Shown here piece by piece: positions 55,507 through 64,000 of a stretch of DNA of 64,000 nt. The first letter of the stretch is position 1. Each line of letters begins with the position of its first letter. The notes beneath the pieces are model-generated. The model was not told the origin of the DNA, did not search any database, and worked only from the letters and a program-made list of their open reading frames with translations. Position numbers and translations under genes: made by a program. This stretch comes from CAWFZT01 sp963820415 (GTDB lineage: Bacteria > Chloroflexota > Anaerolineae > Anaerolineales > Anaerolineaceae), in contig CAWFZT010000004.1 in NCBI GenBank assembly GCA_963820415.1, positions 62,001 through 126,000 on the forward strand, read 5' to 3'.

Positions 55507-58500
55507 ATGCGTAAAAATGCGGTTCTTTTCCGATTTTTTACCTGGATTATCCTGGCAGCGTTGATATTGGTGAATGTTACTCCGGCTGCCAGCGCGCCCT
55601 TAGCTCAAAATGAAATTACGGTCACTCCCACTCCTACCCAGGCGCCGGTAAATCAAGCAGGCATCCTGCCCCAAAATTCACCCACCGGGCTGACAATTTC
55701 AGGCCTGATAACGGATGCCAGCCAAAAACCGTTGCCGGGGGTGACGGTCCGTGCAGACCAGCAGCATACCGCGGTCAGCGCAGCGGATGGCACATATCTG
55801 CTGGCTGATTTACAACCTGGTCGTTATTTGGTCTTGGCATCCCTGCAAGGGATAGTGATAGTGCCTTATTACCGGGTGATTGTTCTAGCAGATAAGAATG
55901 CCACAGGCGTCAATTTCCACCAGCGCCAGGGTGGTCCAGCCACGCGCCTGGTCCCCGCCAATCCGGCAATTAGCCAGCCTCGACCATCTCCTCTCAGTGA
56001 AAAAATCCCAGGAAAGCCGTGGACGCCGCCGACCGTCGAGCAACCTCAACCGTTGGGTGGAGATATGCAAGCGCAGGCGGCCTTCAGCCTTGGACAGCCC
56101 GGATTGGCTTTTCGCTATGCCGACACTTACGGTACTTTAGGACAAGGATATCCGGATGATCCGGCATACATCAACAGTCCTTCGGGGATCTTTGTGGACG
56201 GCTCCGGCAATTTATTGATCACCGAAAGCCGGGGAAAACGTCTGCTGGAGTATGACTCCACCCCCACGCGCACCCTGGCCCTTGGGAAGCGCGGCGTGGC
56301 TTATTACGACCAATATGTCTTCGCTAACCCCCAGGACGTAGCTGTAGATGAAAGCGGCAACATCTGGATGGTTGACCCTGACCGCCTAGTCGAATTCAAT
56401 TCCACGGGGACCTTTATCCGCCAGTTTCCTGATACGAATCCCGGCGTTGCTGGCATAGCCAATAACCAGTTCAACAACCCAAGCGGGATTGCCTTTGGGG
56501 ACGGCCTGATGTATGTGGCGGACCAGGGCAACCAGCGCATCCAGGTATACATATTTGTAGCCGGGAATCCCACTTATTTCCGGACAATTGGCGAGCCGGG
56601 TGTGGGCGGGAATGATGCCTCTCATTTCAATGGACCTGCCCGGGTGACTTTCACCAATCACGCCATCTATGTTGCTGATATAAATAACAACCGTTTGATG
56701 AAATGCAGCCTGGTCGGAGGGACGGATTTCGCCTGTTCCGAGTTTGTCCTGGACGGATTATTATCCAATACCAGCGTTCCACTGGACATGCCGACCGGAA
56801 TCGCCTTTGGCAGCGCCAACCTGTACGTGACGGATGCCGGTAATTATCGCGTGGTCAAGTGCGATTGGGATGGGACGCACGCCACGAATTGCGACCATTT
56901 CACGGGCGTCGCCGGGGAGCCGGGCATCGACGACGATCATTTCCTGTGGGCATCGGACGTTTCTATCGGGCCGAGCGACAGCGTGTATATCAGCGATGCT
57001 GACAACCACCGCGTGCAGGTGTTTGACTCAAGCGGCGTCCTCGATCCCACGCATAACATCGGCGCCAAAGATGGTAGTGGTAGACCGGCTCCCTATCCAA
57101 CCGACGCCACTCATTTTAATGGGCCGGCTGGAATGGTCCTGATTTACGAGTCGAACGTTCCCTACCTGTATTTCACCGAAAACCAGGGCCAGCGCCTGGT
57201 CAAATTGAACCTGAATGACACTCCTCCCAGCGTGGTTTGGGCAGTGGGTCAGCCCGGTGTGTATGGCGCGGACGACCTTCACTTTGGCGCGTTCTGGGGC
57301 GGATCGCAAGGAAACCTCGACCGGGATAGTAAAGGACGCATTTATGTGCCGGATACAGCCAATCACCGCCTTCTGATTTATTTGCCCAACGGCAGCTTGT
57401 GGGCGACCATGGGGGAAACTGGTGTGCCTGGCACGGATAATCAGCATTTCAACCAGCCGACCGGGGTTTCCTTAGACAGAAATGATAACCTGTACGTGGC
57501 CGACAGCGGGAACGATCGGGTTCAGGTCTTCGATTCGAACCGTAACTACCTGGCCACCCTGGGAGAAACCGGTGTCGCCGGGTATGACAGCGGCCATTTC
57601 AACTGGCCGTTGGGCGTTTCGGTGGATTCCTCTGGAAATATTTTCGTGGCAGACACCAACAACCAGCGCGTGCAAAAATGCACCCTGAGTGGCAGTAAGG
57701 GCAATTGTTTGCCTTTCGCCGGAAAAACGGGCGTTTCGGCCGCCGGTTTTGATTATTTGACTGATCCGACCGCCGTACTGGTTGCCCAAAATGAAGTATA
57801 TATTCTGGATGCCGGGCGTAACCGCGTTTTGGTCTTTGACCCAACCGGCGCTTACCGGACTAGCCTGGTGGGGGATTGGGGCTCCCGCAGCGGGGACATG
57901 CGCGGCGGGCTTGGGATTGCGGTGGGCGCCTTGGGAGATGTCTATGTATCTGACCCGATCAACCAGCGCATCCAAAAATATGTGTTAAAGCTGCCTGCCG
58001 ATGGTGATTTACCGGGATGGAGCCAGCTCGATCTGAATGGCTTTGGCAAACAGTATGTACCGCAGGTCCAGGCAGTGGCAAGTTTTAACAATTATCTTTT
58101 CGCGGCTCCTTACAATTCCTTGACCCAGGTAGCTGAATTATACCGGATGGATTCCAATGGTAACTGGTCTCAGGTGATGAATAACGGTTTTGGCAATCCT
58201 CAGAACCAGGCGGTTGATGATTTGACCGTTTTCAATAATGTGTTATACGCTTCCACCTGGAATACGACCTCCGGAGGTCAGTTGTACAGCTCAACGGATG
58301 GGACGACCTGGACCCTGGTGACTTTGCCCGGCCTGGATGCCTGGGACGCCGAGTTGTATATGATGCAGGGTTTCAATGGGGAGTTGTACATTGGCAGCGC
58401 GGTGTATGGCAGCGGGACCCCGCCTCACGGAGCCAGAATTATTGGCTGCGATCCGAGCGTTTCCCCGCCTGCTTGCTCCTTAGTGTTCGAAGCTCCAGCA

Positions 58501-61500
58501 AGCACCAACGCTGTCCTTTCCATGGCTGTGTTGGGCAACTGGATATATGCCGGGATGGCTTCTCAGACTGGGGGCCAGATCTACCGCTGCTCAACCACTG
58601 CCTGCGCCGTGACAACCGACTGGCAGCAGGTATTCACGGATGGCAATGGCAGCGCCGACAACGCCATGGTTTCCTCGCTGGCGGTCTACAATGTCAGCGG
58701 GACTGATCAAATTTTCGCCGGTGTGGCCAATGCGATCAACGGCACCCGTGTGTTTGAGGGTACCTGCGACGACACTGACTGCTCGGCCTGGACGCAGGTC
58801 AATACGGATGGCTTTGGCTCGAATAAGAATACGGATATTAACGCCCTCAAGGTATATGGAAGTCCCAGCGAGCTGATGGCTGTAACCCATAATGAGACCA
58901 CCGGGCTGCAAATCTGGGGCTACAACGGTACGGATTGGGGGAGCGGCGCTTATCTATCTTATCCTGGGTTTGGCAACAGCACTAATTATTCCGCTTACTC
59001 AGCGGCGGGAGTCGCCATTTTCAATGGGATGCTGGTGGTCGGCACAGAAAACCTGCACAATGGCGGAGGAGTGTGGGCCAGCGATCCTACCGGATATACG
59101 GTCAAGGGAACTGTTACTGGTCTTACTACCGGTGTGACTATCTCTGTCAGTATCTCCAAGAACGGCGTCCAACTGCAGAATAAGCTAGTAACTGCATCGG
59201 GAAATACCTTCTCCTTTACCGCCCTACCCCCGGGTGTTTACTCTGTCGCTCCGTTTTCCAGCTCTTTCAGCTTTGTTCCGCGCTCCAGGAGTGTGACTGT
59301 GGTTGCTCAGGATGTGGTCTCAGGCGTGGATTTCTCGGCTACTTTCCGCCCACTGCCATTGGTAAAACCGATTGATGGGACCCGCCTGACTGGGCAGACG
59401 ACCACTTTGACGTGGGTAGATATTTCCGTGAAGCAATATCAGTACCAGGTTTCCTACCTGGAAAACTTTACCACGCTTTACAAAACGGGCAAAGTCACGA
59501 CCCCTTCGGTCACCCTGACGGCTTTACCCTTCAATAAAACCTTTTTCTGGCGGGTAAGAGACGCCTCTTCGTCTTCTGCTACGGGAGTGTGGTTGGGGTC
59601 GGCGGTGTGGACCTTCAGCACGCCTAACCCGCCCAGTGTGCCGGTATTGGTAAGCCCGGCCACAAAGTCATTCCTTCAGAATCTGGCCACTGCCTTCAAG
59701 TGGGCTGCATCGACCAATTTTCCTGACCATTACCGCATCCAGGTTTCTCAATCCACCATTTTCAACAGCATGGACCTGGATGAGAACACGATCGGCGCGG
59801 TAACCATTTATCAGCTAGAAGCTCCTTTGACCCCTAACCGCACTTATTACTGGCGGGTACAGTCAATCAGCGCTAATGGAGATTTTAGCGCCTGGTCAGC
59901 GACCTGGATGTTGATTACCTATCCAGAAACTCCCTGGCTTATCCTTCCCAAAGATTCAGCCGTAGCCAACAGCCTGAAACCCACTTTTCAGTGGAACGAC
60001 AGCACCAATACTGGCGCTTACCAGATCCAGATCTCGACTTTCGGCGTCACCTTTAAAACTGTGGATGTGACTGCCAAGTATTACACCCTGGATACGGCGA
60101 TGATACCTTTCGTCCAGTACTGGTGGCGCGTGCGCGCCAAAGGTGTGGGGGGATATGGGAACTGGTCAGGCGTACGCGTAATTTATGCTCCCAACCCGCC
60201 GGGGTCCACCACGCTGGTGGCGCCGGCGGCCAACTCCATCCTGGCGGGTTACCAGCCTGTATTTTCCTGGAAGACGGTCAGTGGGGCGCCTCACTATAAT
60301 CTGCAAGTTTCGGCTGATGCGACCTTCCCCTTCGGTAAACTGCGCATGGACAGGTATGTAGATAGCACCAGTTATGATATGTCCACCAACCCGAATGACA
60401 GCCTGGATTCCAACCTGGCATTTTATTGGCGGGTAGCAGCTTGCAACGCTCAATACCAGTGCGGGAGTTTTACTGCTGCTAATAAATTGTATACCAAACC
60501 GGGCACCCCGGCCCTGAAGTCTCCGGATGATACCGCTTTTGTCAGTTCTCTGGGGGTAACTTTCACCTGGGATGACATGCCGTCGCCAGCTCAACCGATT
60601 AATTCAAGCACATTCACCCTCGAGATCGACAAAAATAACGACTGCACCGGTGTATCCAAAACTTCTTCTGTAAATGCGCGCACTTTCACCACCACGCTGG
60701 CCCAAGGCACTTATTACTGGCATGTCAGGGCCTCCGGCCTGGGCGGTGCCGCTGGGGCGAGCAGTTGGTCAATGTGCCGCTCGATCACCGTTGAGATCCC
60801 TCCAGCCGCTCCTTCTCTCACCAGCCCGGCGAACAATGCATCTGTAGCAGATTATCGTAATATCTTGTTCAAATGGACGGCCCCGTCTGGAACGCCGGCT
60901 GGTTATGAGATTCAAGCGTCGCGTGACAGCACTTTCGCATCCGTCGACCTGGATAACGATACGATTACGGATACTTCCTGGCAGGAACAGGACGGCGTTT
61001 CTCCTTATATCTGGGGCGGCGGTACCTATTATTGGCGCATGCGCACAGAAAATGCGCACGGTCTGTGGGGAAAGTGGTCCTCCAGCCTCAAATTCGTTAC
61101 TTTATCGACCGTTTACGGATACGTAACGGATGTTAATTCTTTGCTGGGAGTGGATGGGGTAACCGTGGATATACTCCAGGGCACCAGTACAACCCCTGTT
61201 ATGACCACTACCACTTATGACCAGGGCTACTTTATCCTGCATAATGTCCCCAAAGGCAGCACGACTGTCCGGATAACCATGGCAGGCTATATCACCACCA
61301 AGCAAACGGTGAATTTGACTGGTCCTTCCCAGAATTTGATTAATTTCGGTTTCGTGCCGGTTCCCGCAGCCAATACCTACAGCTTTGTGCTGACCTGGCC
61401 GGCCACGCCCACCCGCAACCTGGATATGCATCTATGGACCCCAGACGGCACAATGAGGGCCCACATCTATCCTTACAATGAGGGCTCAATTACCTCCAGC

Positions 61501-61905
61501 CCGTTTGTTCATATGGACGCTGCTAACAATGCCTATAATACTGAAGTGATCACCGTAGATCGCCAGAACCTGCTGACCGGCGGCTATGTGTTGGCGGTTG
61601 CCCAGGTTTCTCCGACCACCTCCTCGCCCAAGGGGAGCGGCGCCAAACTGGAAATCTACGATGAAACCGGCACGCTGGTCACCGGCGCTGGGCCGTACAT
61701 TATCGCAAGTACTGGAACTGGAGGTTGGTGGCACGTATTTGACTTTACCAAGGCGGATGCGATAAAACTGGATTTCACCGCCACTCATCCCACTGTCGCT
61801 AATACGGTACAATCGGCGTCACCGGCCCCCTGGACAGGCGACAAAGGCATCTTTGGCTATGTCTGGCTGAATGATTTACGCGCGGTTTTGCGGATATCGA
61901 CGTGA
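55507..61905 (+). CDS. Giant secreted beta-propeller/FN3-like protein, first 2132 residues
   Basis: Signal peptide at residues 1-32 (FFTWIILAALILVNVTPAASA). Then a carboxypeptidase-regulatory-like domain (about 62-135), NHL-type propeller repeats (about 195-830; recurrent GVPGTDNQHFNQPTGVSLD and GNLYVADSGNDRVQVF units), a second propeller-like part (840-1190), another regulatory-like domain (1195-1275), six or so FN3-like modules (1285-1860) each with YxIQVS...YYWRVRA, a third regulatory-like domain (1865-1940) and a domain with LTWPATPTRNLDMHLWTPDG. No membrane anchor or LPxTG is seen. Probably an extracellular adhesion or matrix protein; partner unknown. The stop arises from a single-base shift near 61890: the frame of the next ORF gives GFADIDVTIDGAPVAP in continuation, so the real protein is about 2535 aa. 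Confidence 0.8.
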   Translation: MRKNAVLFRFFTWIILAALILVNVTPAASAPLAQNEITVTPTPTQAPVNQAGILPQNSPTGLTISGLITDASQKPLPGVTVRADQQHTAVSAADGTYLLADLQPGRYLVLASLQGIVIVPYYRVIVLADKNATGVNFHQRQGGPATRLVPANPAISQPRPSPLSEKIPGKPWTPPTVEQPQPLGGDMQAQAAFSLGQPGLAFRYADTYGTLGQGYPDDPAYINSPSGIFVDGSGNLLITESRGKRLLEYDSTPTRTLALGKRGVAYYDQYVFANPQDVAVDESGNIWMVDPDRLVEFNSTGTFIRQFPDTNPGVAGIANNQFNNPSGIAFGDGLMYVADQGNQRIQVYIFVAGNPTYFRTIGEPGVGGNDASHFNGPARVTFTNHAIYVADINNNRLMKCSLVGGTDFACSEFVLDGLLSNTSVPLDMPTGIAFGSANLYVTDAGNYRVVKCDWDGTHATNCDHFTGVAGEPGIDDDHFLWASDVSIGPSDSVYISDADNHRVQVFDSSGVLDPTHNIGAKDGSGRPAPYPTDATHFNGPAGMVLIYESNVPYLYFTENQGQRLVKLNLNDTPPSVVWAVGQPGVYGADDLHFGAFWGGSQGNLDRDSKGRIYVPDTANHRLLIYLPNGSLWATMGETGVPGTDNQHFNQPTGVSLDRNDNLYVADSGNDRVQVFDSNRNYLATLGETGVAGYDSGHFNWPLGVSVDSSGNIFVADTNNQRVQKCTLSGSKGNCLPFAGKTGVSAAGFDYLTDPTAVLVAQNEVYILDAGRNRVLVFDPTGAYRTSLVGDWGSRSGDMRGGLGIAVGALGDVYVSDPINQRIQKYVLKLPADGDLPGWSQLDLNGFGKQYVPQVQAVASFNNYLFAAPYNSLTQVAELYRMDSNGNWSQVMNNGFGNPQNQAVDDLTVFNNVLYASTWNTTSGGQLYSSTDGTTWTLVTLPGLDAWDAELYMMQGFNGELYIGSAVYGSGTPPHGARIIGCDPSVSPPACSLVFEAPASTNAVLSMAVLGNWIYAGMASQTGGQIYRCSTTACAVTTDWQQVFTDGNGSADNAMVSSLAVYNVSGTDQIFAGVANAINGTRVFEGTCDDTDCSAWTQVNTDGFGSNKNTDINALKVYGSPSELMAVTHNETTGLQIWGYNGTDWGSGAYLSYPGFGNSTNYSAYSAAGVAIFNGMLVVGTENLHNGGGVWASDPTGYTVKGTVTGLTTGVTISVSISKNGVQLQNKLVTASGNTFSFTALPPGVYSVAPFSSSFSFVPRSRSVTVVAQDVVSGVDFSATFRPLPLVKPIDGTRLTGQTTTLTWVDISVKQYQYQVSYLENFTTLYKTGKVTTPSVTLTALPFNKTFFWRVRDASSSSATGVWLGSAVWTFSTPNPPSVPVLVSPATKSFLQNLATAFKWAASTNFPDHYRIQVSQSTIFNSMDLDENTIGAVTIYQLEAPLTPNRTYYWRVQSISANGDFSAWSATWMLITYPETPWLILPKDSAVANSLKPTFQWNDSTNTGAYQIQISTFGVTFKTVDVTAKYYTLDTAMIPFVQYWWRVRAKGVGGYGNWSGVRVIYAPNPPGSTTLVAPAANSILAGYQPVFSWKTVSGAPHYNLQVSADATFPFGKLRMDRYVDSTSYDMSTNPNDSLDSNLAFYWRVAACNAQYQCGSFTAANKLYTKPGTPALKSPDDTAFVSSLGVTFTWDDMPSPAQPINSSTFTLEIDKNNDCTGVSKTSSVNARTFTTTLAQGTYYWHVRASGLGGAAGASSWSMCRSITVEIPPAAPSLTSPANNASVADYRNILFKWTAPSGTPAGYEIQASRDSTFASVDLDNDTITDTSWQEQDGVSPYIWGGGTYYWRMRTENAHGLWGKWSSSLKFVTLSTVYGYVTDVNSLLGVDGVTVDILQGTSTTPVMTTTTYDQGYFILHNVPKGSTTVRITMAGYITTKQTVNLTGPSQNLINFGFVPVPAANTYSFVLTWPATPTRNLDMHLWTPDGTMRAHIYPYNEGSITSSPFVHMDAANNAYNTEVITVDRQNLLTGGYVLAVAQVSPTTSSPKGSGAKLEIYDETGTLVTGAGPYIIASTGTGGWWHVFDFTKADAIKLDFTATHPTVANTVQSASPAPWTGDKGIFGYVWLNDLRAVLRIST

Positions 61906-63113
61906 CGATAGATGGCGCCCCAGTTGCACCAACCACGGCGGCCAAGACGGATATCAGCGGCCTGTTCATTGCAGGAGGGATGGCCTACGGCACCTACACA
62001 GTTACACCTAGCGTGGCAGGTTTTACCGTCACTCCTGCTTCATCAAGTGTGACGGTACAATCGGTAGATCCCAGTCCCAACTTCCCCTGGTTCTTTTCCG
62101 GTTATTTTAACTTGACTCCCACCAGCGGGGTCAACCCGGGCGGCGAGCACCGGGCCGTGGCTACCCAGGGCCACTTTACCTACCTGGCTTCCGGTCCCAG
62201 CCTGGATATCATCAACATTGCTGACAAGAATAACCCGGTTCTGGTCAAACGTTTCCAACCGTCGATGGGAAAGATAAATGATCTGACCTTGGCGGGCAAT
62301 TTTGCCTTCCTGGCTTCGGATGACGGCCTCAACGTTGTAGATATCTCAGACCCGGCCAATGCCTATAATGCGGGTTATTACCTGGATTATGGCGGGCTGA
62401 CCGGGGTAGCCGTCAAGGGTCGTTATGCATACCTGGCGTATGGATGGGCGGATCTGTTTATTGTGGACATCAACGATTTTATCACCGGGGTATCCGACCC
62501 GGTGGTGAAGTATGTTTCTGAATTCCATATCGCCGGTTACGCCGAGAAGATCGCTGTCTCGGGCAACTATGCTTACATCGCATACGGCGACACAGGCGCA
62601 TTCCGTGGGCTGTACGTGGTCAATATTGCCGACCCCTTACACCCGCAGGGAGTAGGTTTTGCCAGCGTCAGCGGCTATCCTATCGACGTGGTGGTTTCGG
62701 GAAATTATGCCTACCTGGTCGGAGGGGTGAGCTATGACTATACAACCTTTACTTATACAGGTGGAAGGTTGGATGTCTTCAATATAAGCAATCCTACCAT
62801 GCCCAGGCAGATCACCGAAATGACCTTCACCGATCCTGTGTATAATGTAAAAGTCGTCGATGGAGATGTTTACCTCGCCAATGGCCCCAGTGGAATGAAA
62901 ATTCTTGATACCAGTAATCCCAAGTTTGGAGTGGATTTACCCCTGGTGAGTACGTTTGCATCCACCTATCCGGCTTTCTGTGTCGACGAACTTGAGAAAT
63001 TCGCTTACGTTGGGTCACAGGACGCGATCCTGGCAAATTCGAAGATGGAAATTGTCTCCATTGCTAATAAAACCGCGCCAGTCTTGCTAGGGTCTATTAT
63101 TCCGTCGCCGTAA
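61902..63113 (+). CDS. C-terminal part of the giant secreted protein (LVIVD repeats)
   Basis: 403 codons, most likely the true end of the preceding gene after a frameshift. It has no signal peptide and begins inside a carboxypeptidase-regulatory-like domain (DVTIDGAPVAPTTAAKTDISGLFIAGG). Residues about 75-400 are LVIVD-type propeller repeats: SLDIINIADKNNPVLVK, GLNVVDISDPANAY, DLFIVDINDF, GLYVVNIADPLHPQG, RLDVFNISNPTMPRQ. Such propellers occur on surface proteins. The stop is 2 bases before the SDR gene. Confidence 0.75.
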   Translation: MTIDGAPVAPTTAAKTDISGLFIAGGMAYGTYTVTPSVAGFTVTPASSSVTVQSVDPSPNFPWFFSGYFNLTPTSGVNPGGEHRAVATQGHFTYLASGPSLDIINIADKNNPVLVKRFQPSMGKINDLTLAGNFAFLASDDGLNVVDISDPANAYNAGYYLDYGGLTGVAVKGRYAYLAYGWADLFIVDINDFITGVSDPVVKYVSEFHIAGYAEKIAVSGNYAYIAYGDTGAFRGLYVVNIADPLHPQGVGFASVSGYPIDVVVSGNYAYLVGGVSYDYTTFTYTGGRLDVFNISNPTMPRQITEMTFTDPVYNVKVVDGDVYLANGPSGMKILDTSNPKFGVDLPLVSTFASTYPAFCVDELEKFAYVGSQDAILANSKMEIVSIANKTAPVLLGSIIPSP

Positions 63114-63115
63114 AA

Positions 63116-63901
63116 ATGAACCTACCACCTTTTGCTTCCTTCTTTGATTTTTCTGACCAGGTGATCGTGGTGACTGGCGCCGGGCGAGGGCTTGGCGCAG
63201 GAATAGCCCGCAGGTTTGCTCTGGCTGGGGCCGTCACTGTGATCCACTGTCACACCAGCCAGGCCAGCGCCGATAAATTGGTCGAAGAAATCCAGGCTGG
63301 CGGCGGTTCGGCCTTTTCGTTTTCTGCCGACCTTACCAATCAGGAACAGGTCGAAGGGCTGTTTCAACAAACCTGGCAGCGTTTTGCCCGTCTGGATGTG
63401 GTGGTGAATAACGCTGGCTGCTACCCGGTCACGCCTCTGCTTGAGATAAAGCCGGAGGACTGGGATGGCGTGATCTCCACTAACCTGCGCAGTGTTTTCC
63501 TGTGCACCCAGTCGGCCGCCCGCCTTTTCATCGCACAGGGACGGGGAGGATCGATTATCAATATTTCCTCGATTGAGGGAACCTTCCCGGCCTGGGGGCA
63601 CAGCCACTACAATGCGGCCAAAGCCGGGGTGCTCATGTTTACCCGTAGTGTGGCGCGTGAGCTCGGGCAGCATCAAATCCGGGTCAATGCCATCTCGCCA
63701 GGCTTGATCGGCCGGCCTGGACTTGAGCAAGATTGGTCGGATGGGGTGGAACGTTGGAAGAAGACCGCTCCGCTGGTCCGCCTTGGACAACCCGAAGATG
63801 TGGCTGATGCCTGCCTGTTCCTGGCCTCGCCGGCTGCACGCTGGATCACCGGTATCGACTTGGTGGTGGATGGAGGAGTGTCGACTACGCCCGCATTTTA
63901 G
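63116..63901 (+). CDS. Short-chain dehydrogenase/reductase
   Basis: 261 aa, classical SDR. NAD(P)-binding VTGAGRGLGAGIARRF at about 19-34, DLTN and NNAG motifs, catalytic Ser (IINISSIEG), and Tyr/Lys in HYNAAKAG, then the SDR C-terminal GIDLVVDGGVST. Resembles FabG-like 3-oxoacyl reductases and sugar dehydrogenases; substrate cannot be told. Starts 2 bases after the preceding stop without a clear ribosome site, so it may be translated by coupling. A cupin gene follows 19 bases later. Confidence 0.9.
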   Translation: MNLPPFASFFDFSDQVIVVTGAGRGLGAGIARRFALAGAVTVIHCHTSQASADKLVEEIQAGGGSAFSFSADLTNQEQVEGLFQQTWQRFARLDVVVNNAGCYPVTPLLEIKPEDWDGVISTNLRSVFLCTQSAARLFIAQGRGGSIINISSIEGTFPAWGHSHYNAAKAGVLMFTRSVARELGQHQIRVNAISPGLIGRPGLEQDWSDGVERWKKTAPLVRLGQPEDVADACLFLASPAARWITGIDLVVDGGVSTTPAF

Positions 63902-63920
63902 GTCGATTTCAGGAGCGGAT

Positions 63921-64000
63921 ATGGCTGAATCTGATTTTGTTCAAAAACTGATCGTAAAACTTCACCTCGAACCTCTGCAGATGGAAGGCGGCTTGTTCTT
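63921..64000 (+). CDS. DUF985/cupin_5-type protein, N-terminal fragment
   Basis: ATG at 63921 after AGGAGCGG. The 26 visible codons, MAESDFVQKLIVKLHLEPLQ then MEGGLF, match the start of DUF985 (cupin superfamily) proteins, which begin with a helix ending in L.PHPEGG. The rest lies outside the window. Confidence 0.5.
   Translation, partial: MAESDFVQKLIVKLHLEPLQMEGGLF

Overview
The window looks like a chromosomal segment of an anaerobic bacterium, most likely Chloroflexota near Anaerolineae. That placement is an inference from gene style: a chloroflexan-type T-box leader, kinase-propeller fusions, PHP-domain proteins, a family 5 uracil-DNA glycosylase, an energy-converting [NiFe] hydrogenase and many GT-C-type membrane proteins. 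No rRNA or other decisive marker is present. I see no tRNA, rRNA or CRISPR array. Coding density is high and gaps are short.

Layout. 1-9.8 kb: a MrfA-like helicase running off the left edge, a decayed PHP-domain gene, leuS, an anchored lipid- or sugar-binding-type protein of unknown role, and a Ser/Thr kinase fused to a beta-propeller. 10-18.5 kb: a complete group 4 [NiFe] hydrogenase operon with Mrp/Nuo-like ion-pump subunits, the hydrogenase core and a maturation protease. 18.5-25.8 kb: four ATGA-coupled envelope glycosylation genes on the minus strand plus a divergent glycosyltransferase. 25.9-33.3 kb: a cation efflux protein with a doubled cytoplasmic domain, then a cyclic-di-GMP group (HD-GYP protein, a nucleoside-phosphorylase-like protein, a GGDEF protein). 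33.4-40.4 kb: two unrelated valyl-tRNA synthetases in tandem behind one T-box leader, then a membrane protein. 40.6-47.7 kb: nudix hydrolase, moaA, upp, ruvB, PHP protein, queA, udg, and a peroxiredoxin-like gene with an in-frame UGA at the catalytic Cys position followed by a SECIS-like hairpin. 47.7-53.4 kb: MFS exporter, PAS protein, enolase, pyrG, S1-domain protein. 53.5-55.1 kb: an insertion sequence. 55.5-63.1 kb: a giant secreted propeller/FN3-like protein. 63.1-64 kb: an SDR enzyme and the start of a DUF985-type cupin gene.

Three things stand out. First, six copies (plus one fragment) of a roughly 90-110 bp two-tier palindrome, with conserved outer arms and a self-matching but variable inner stem, lie in intergenic DNA, mostly between divergent genes. 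Second, the candidate selenoprotein. Third, the tandem ValRS pair under a T-box.

Quality warning: at least nine single-base frameshifts break otherwise normal genes (helicase, PHP x2, hycI, valS, queA twice, eno, giant secreted protein). Because eno and valS should be essential, many are probably base-calling errors; the first PHP gene, with two additional in-frame stops, looks truly decayed.
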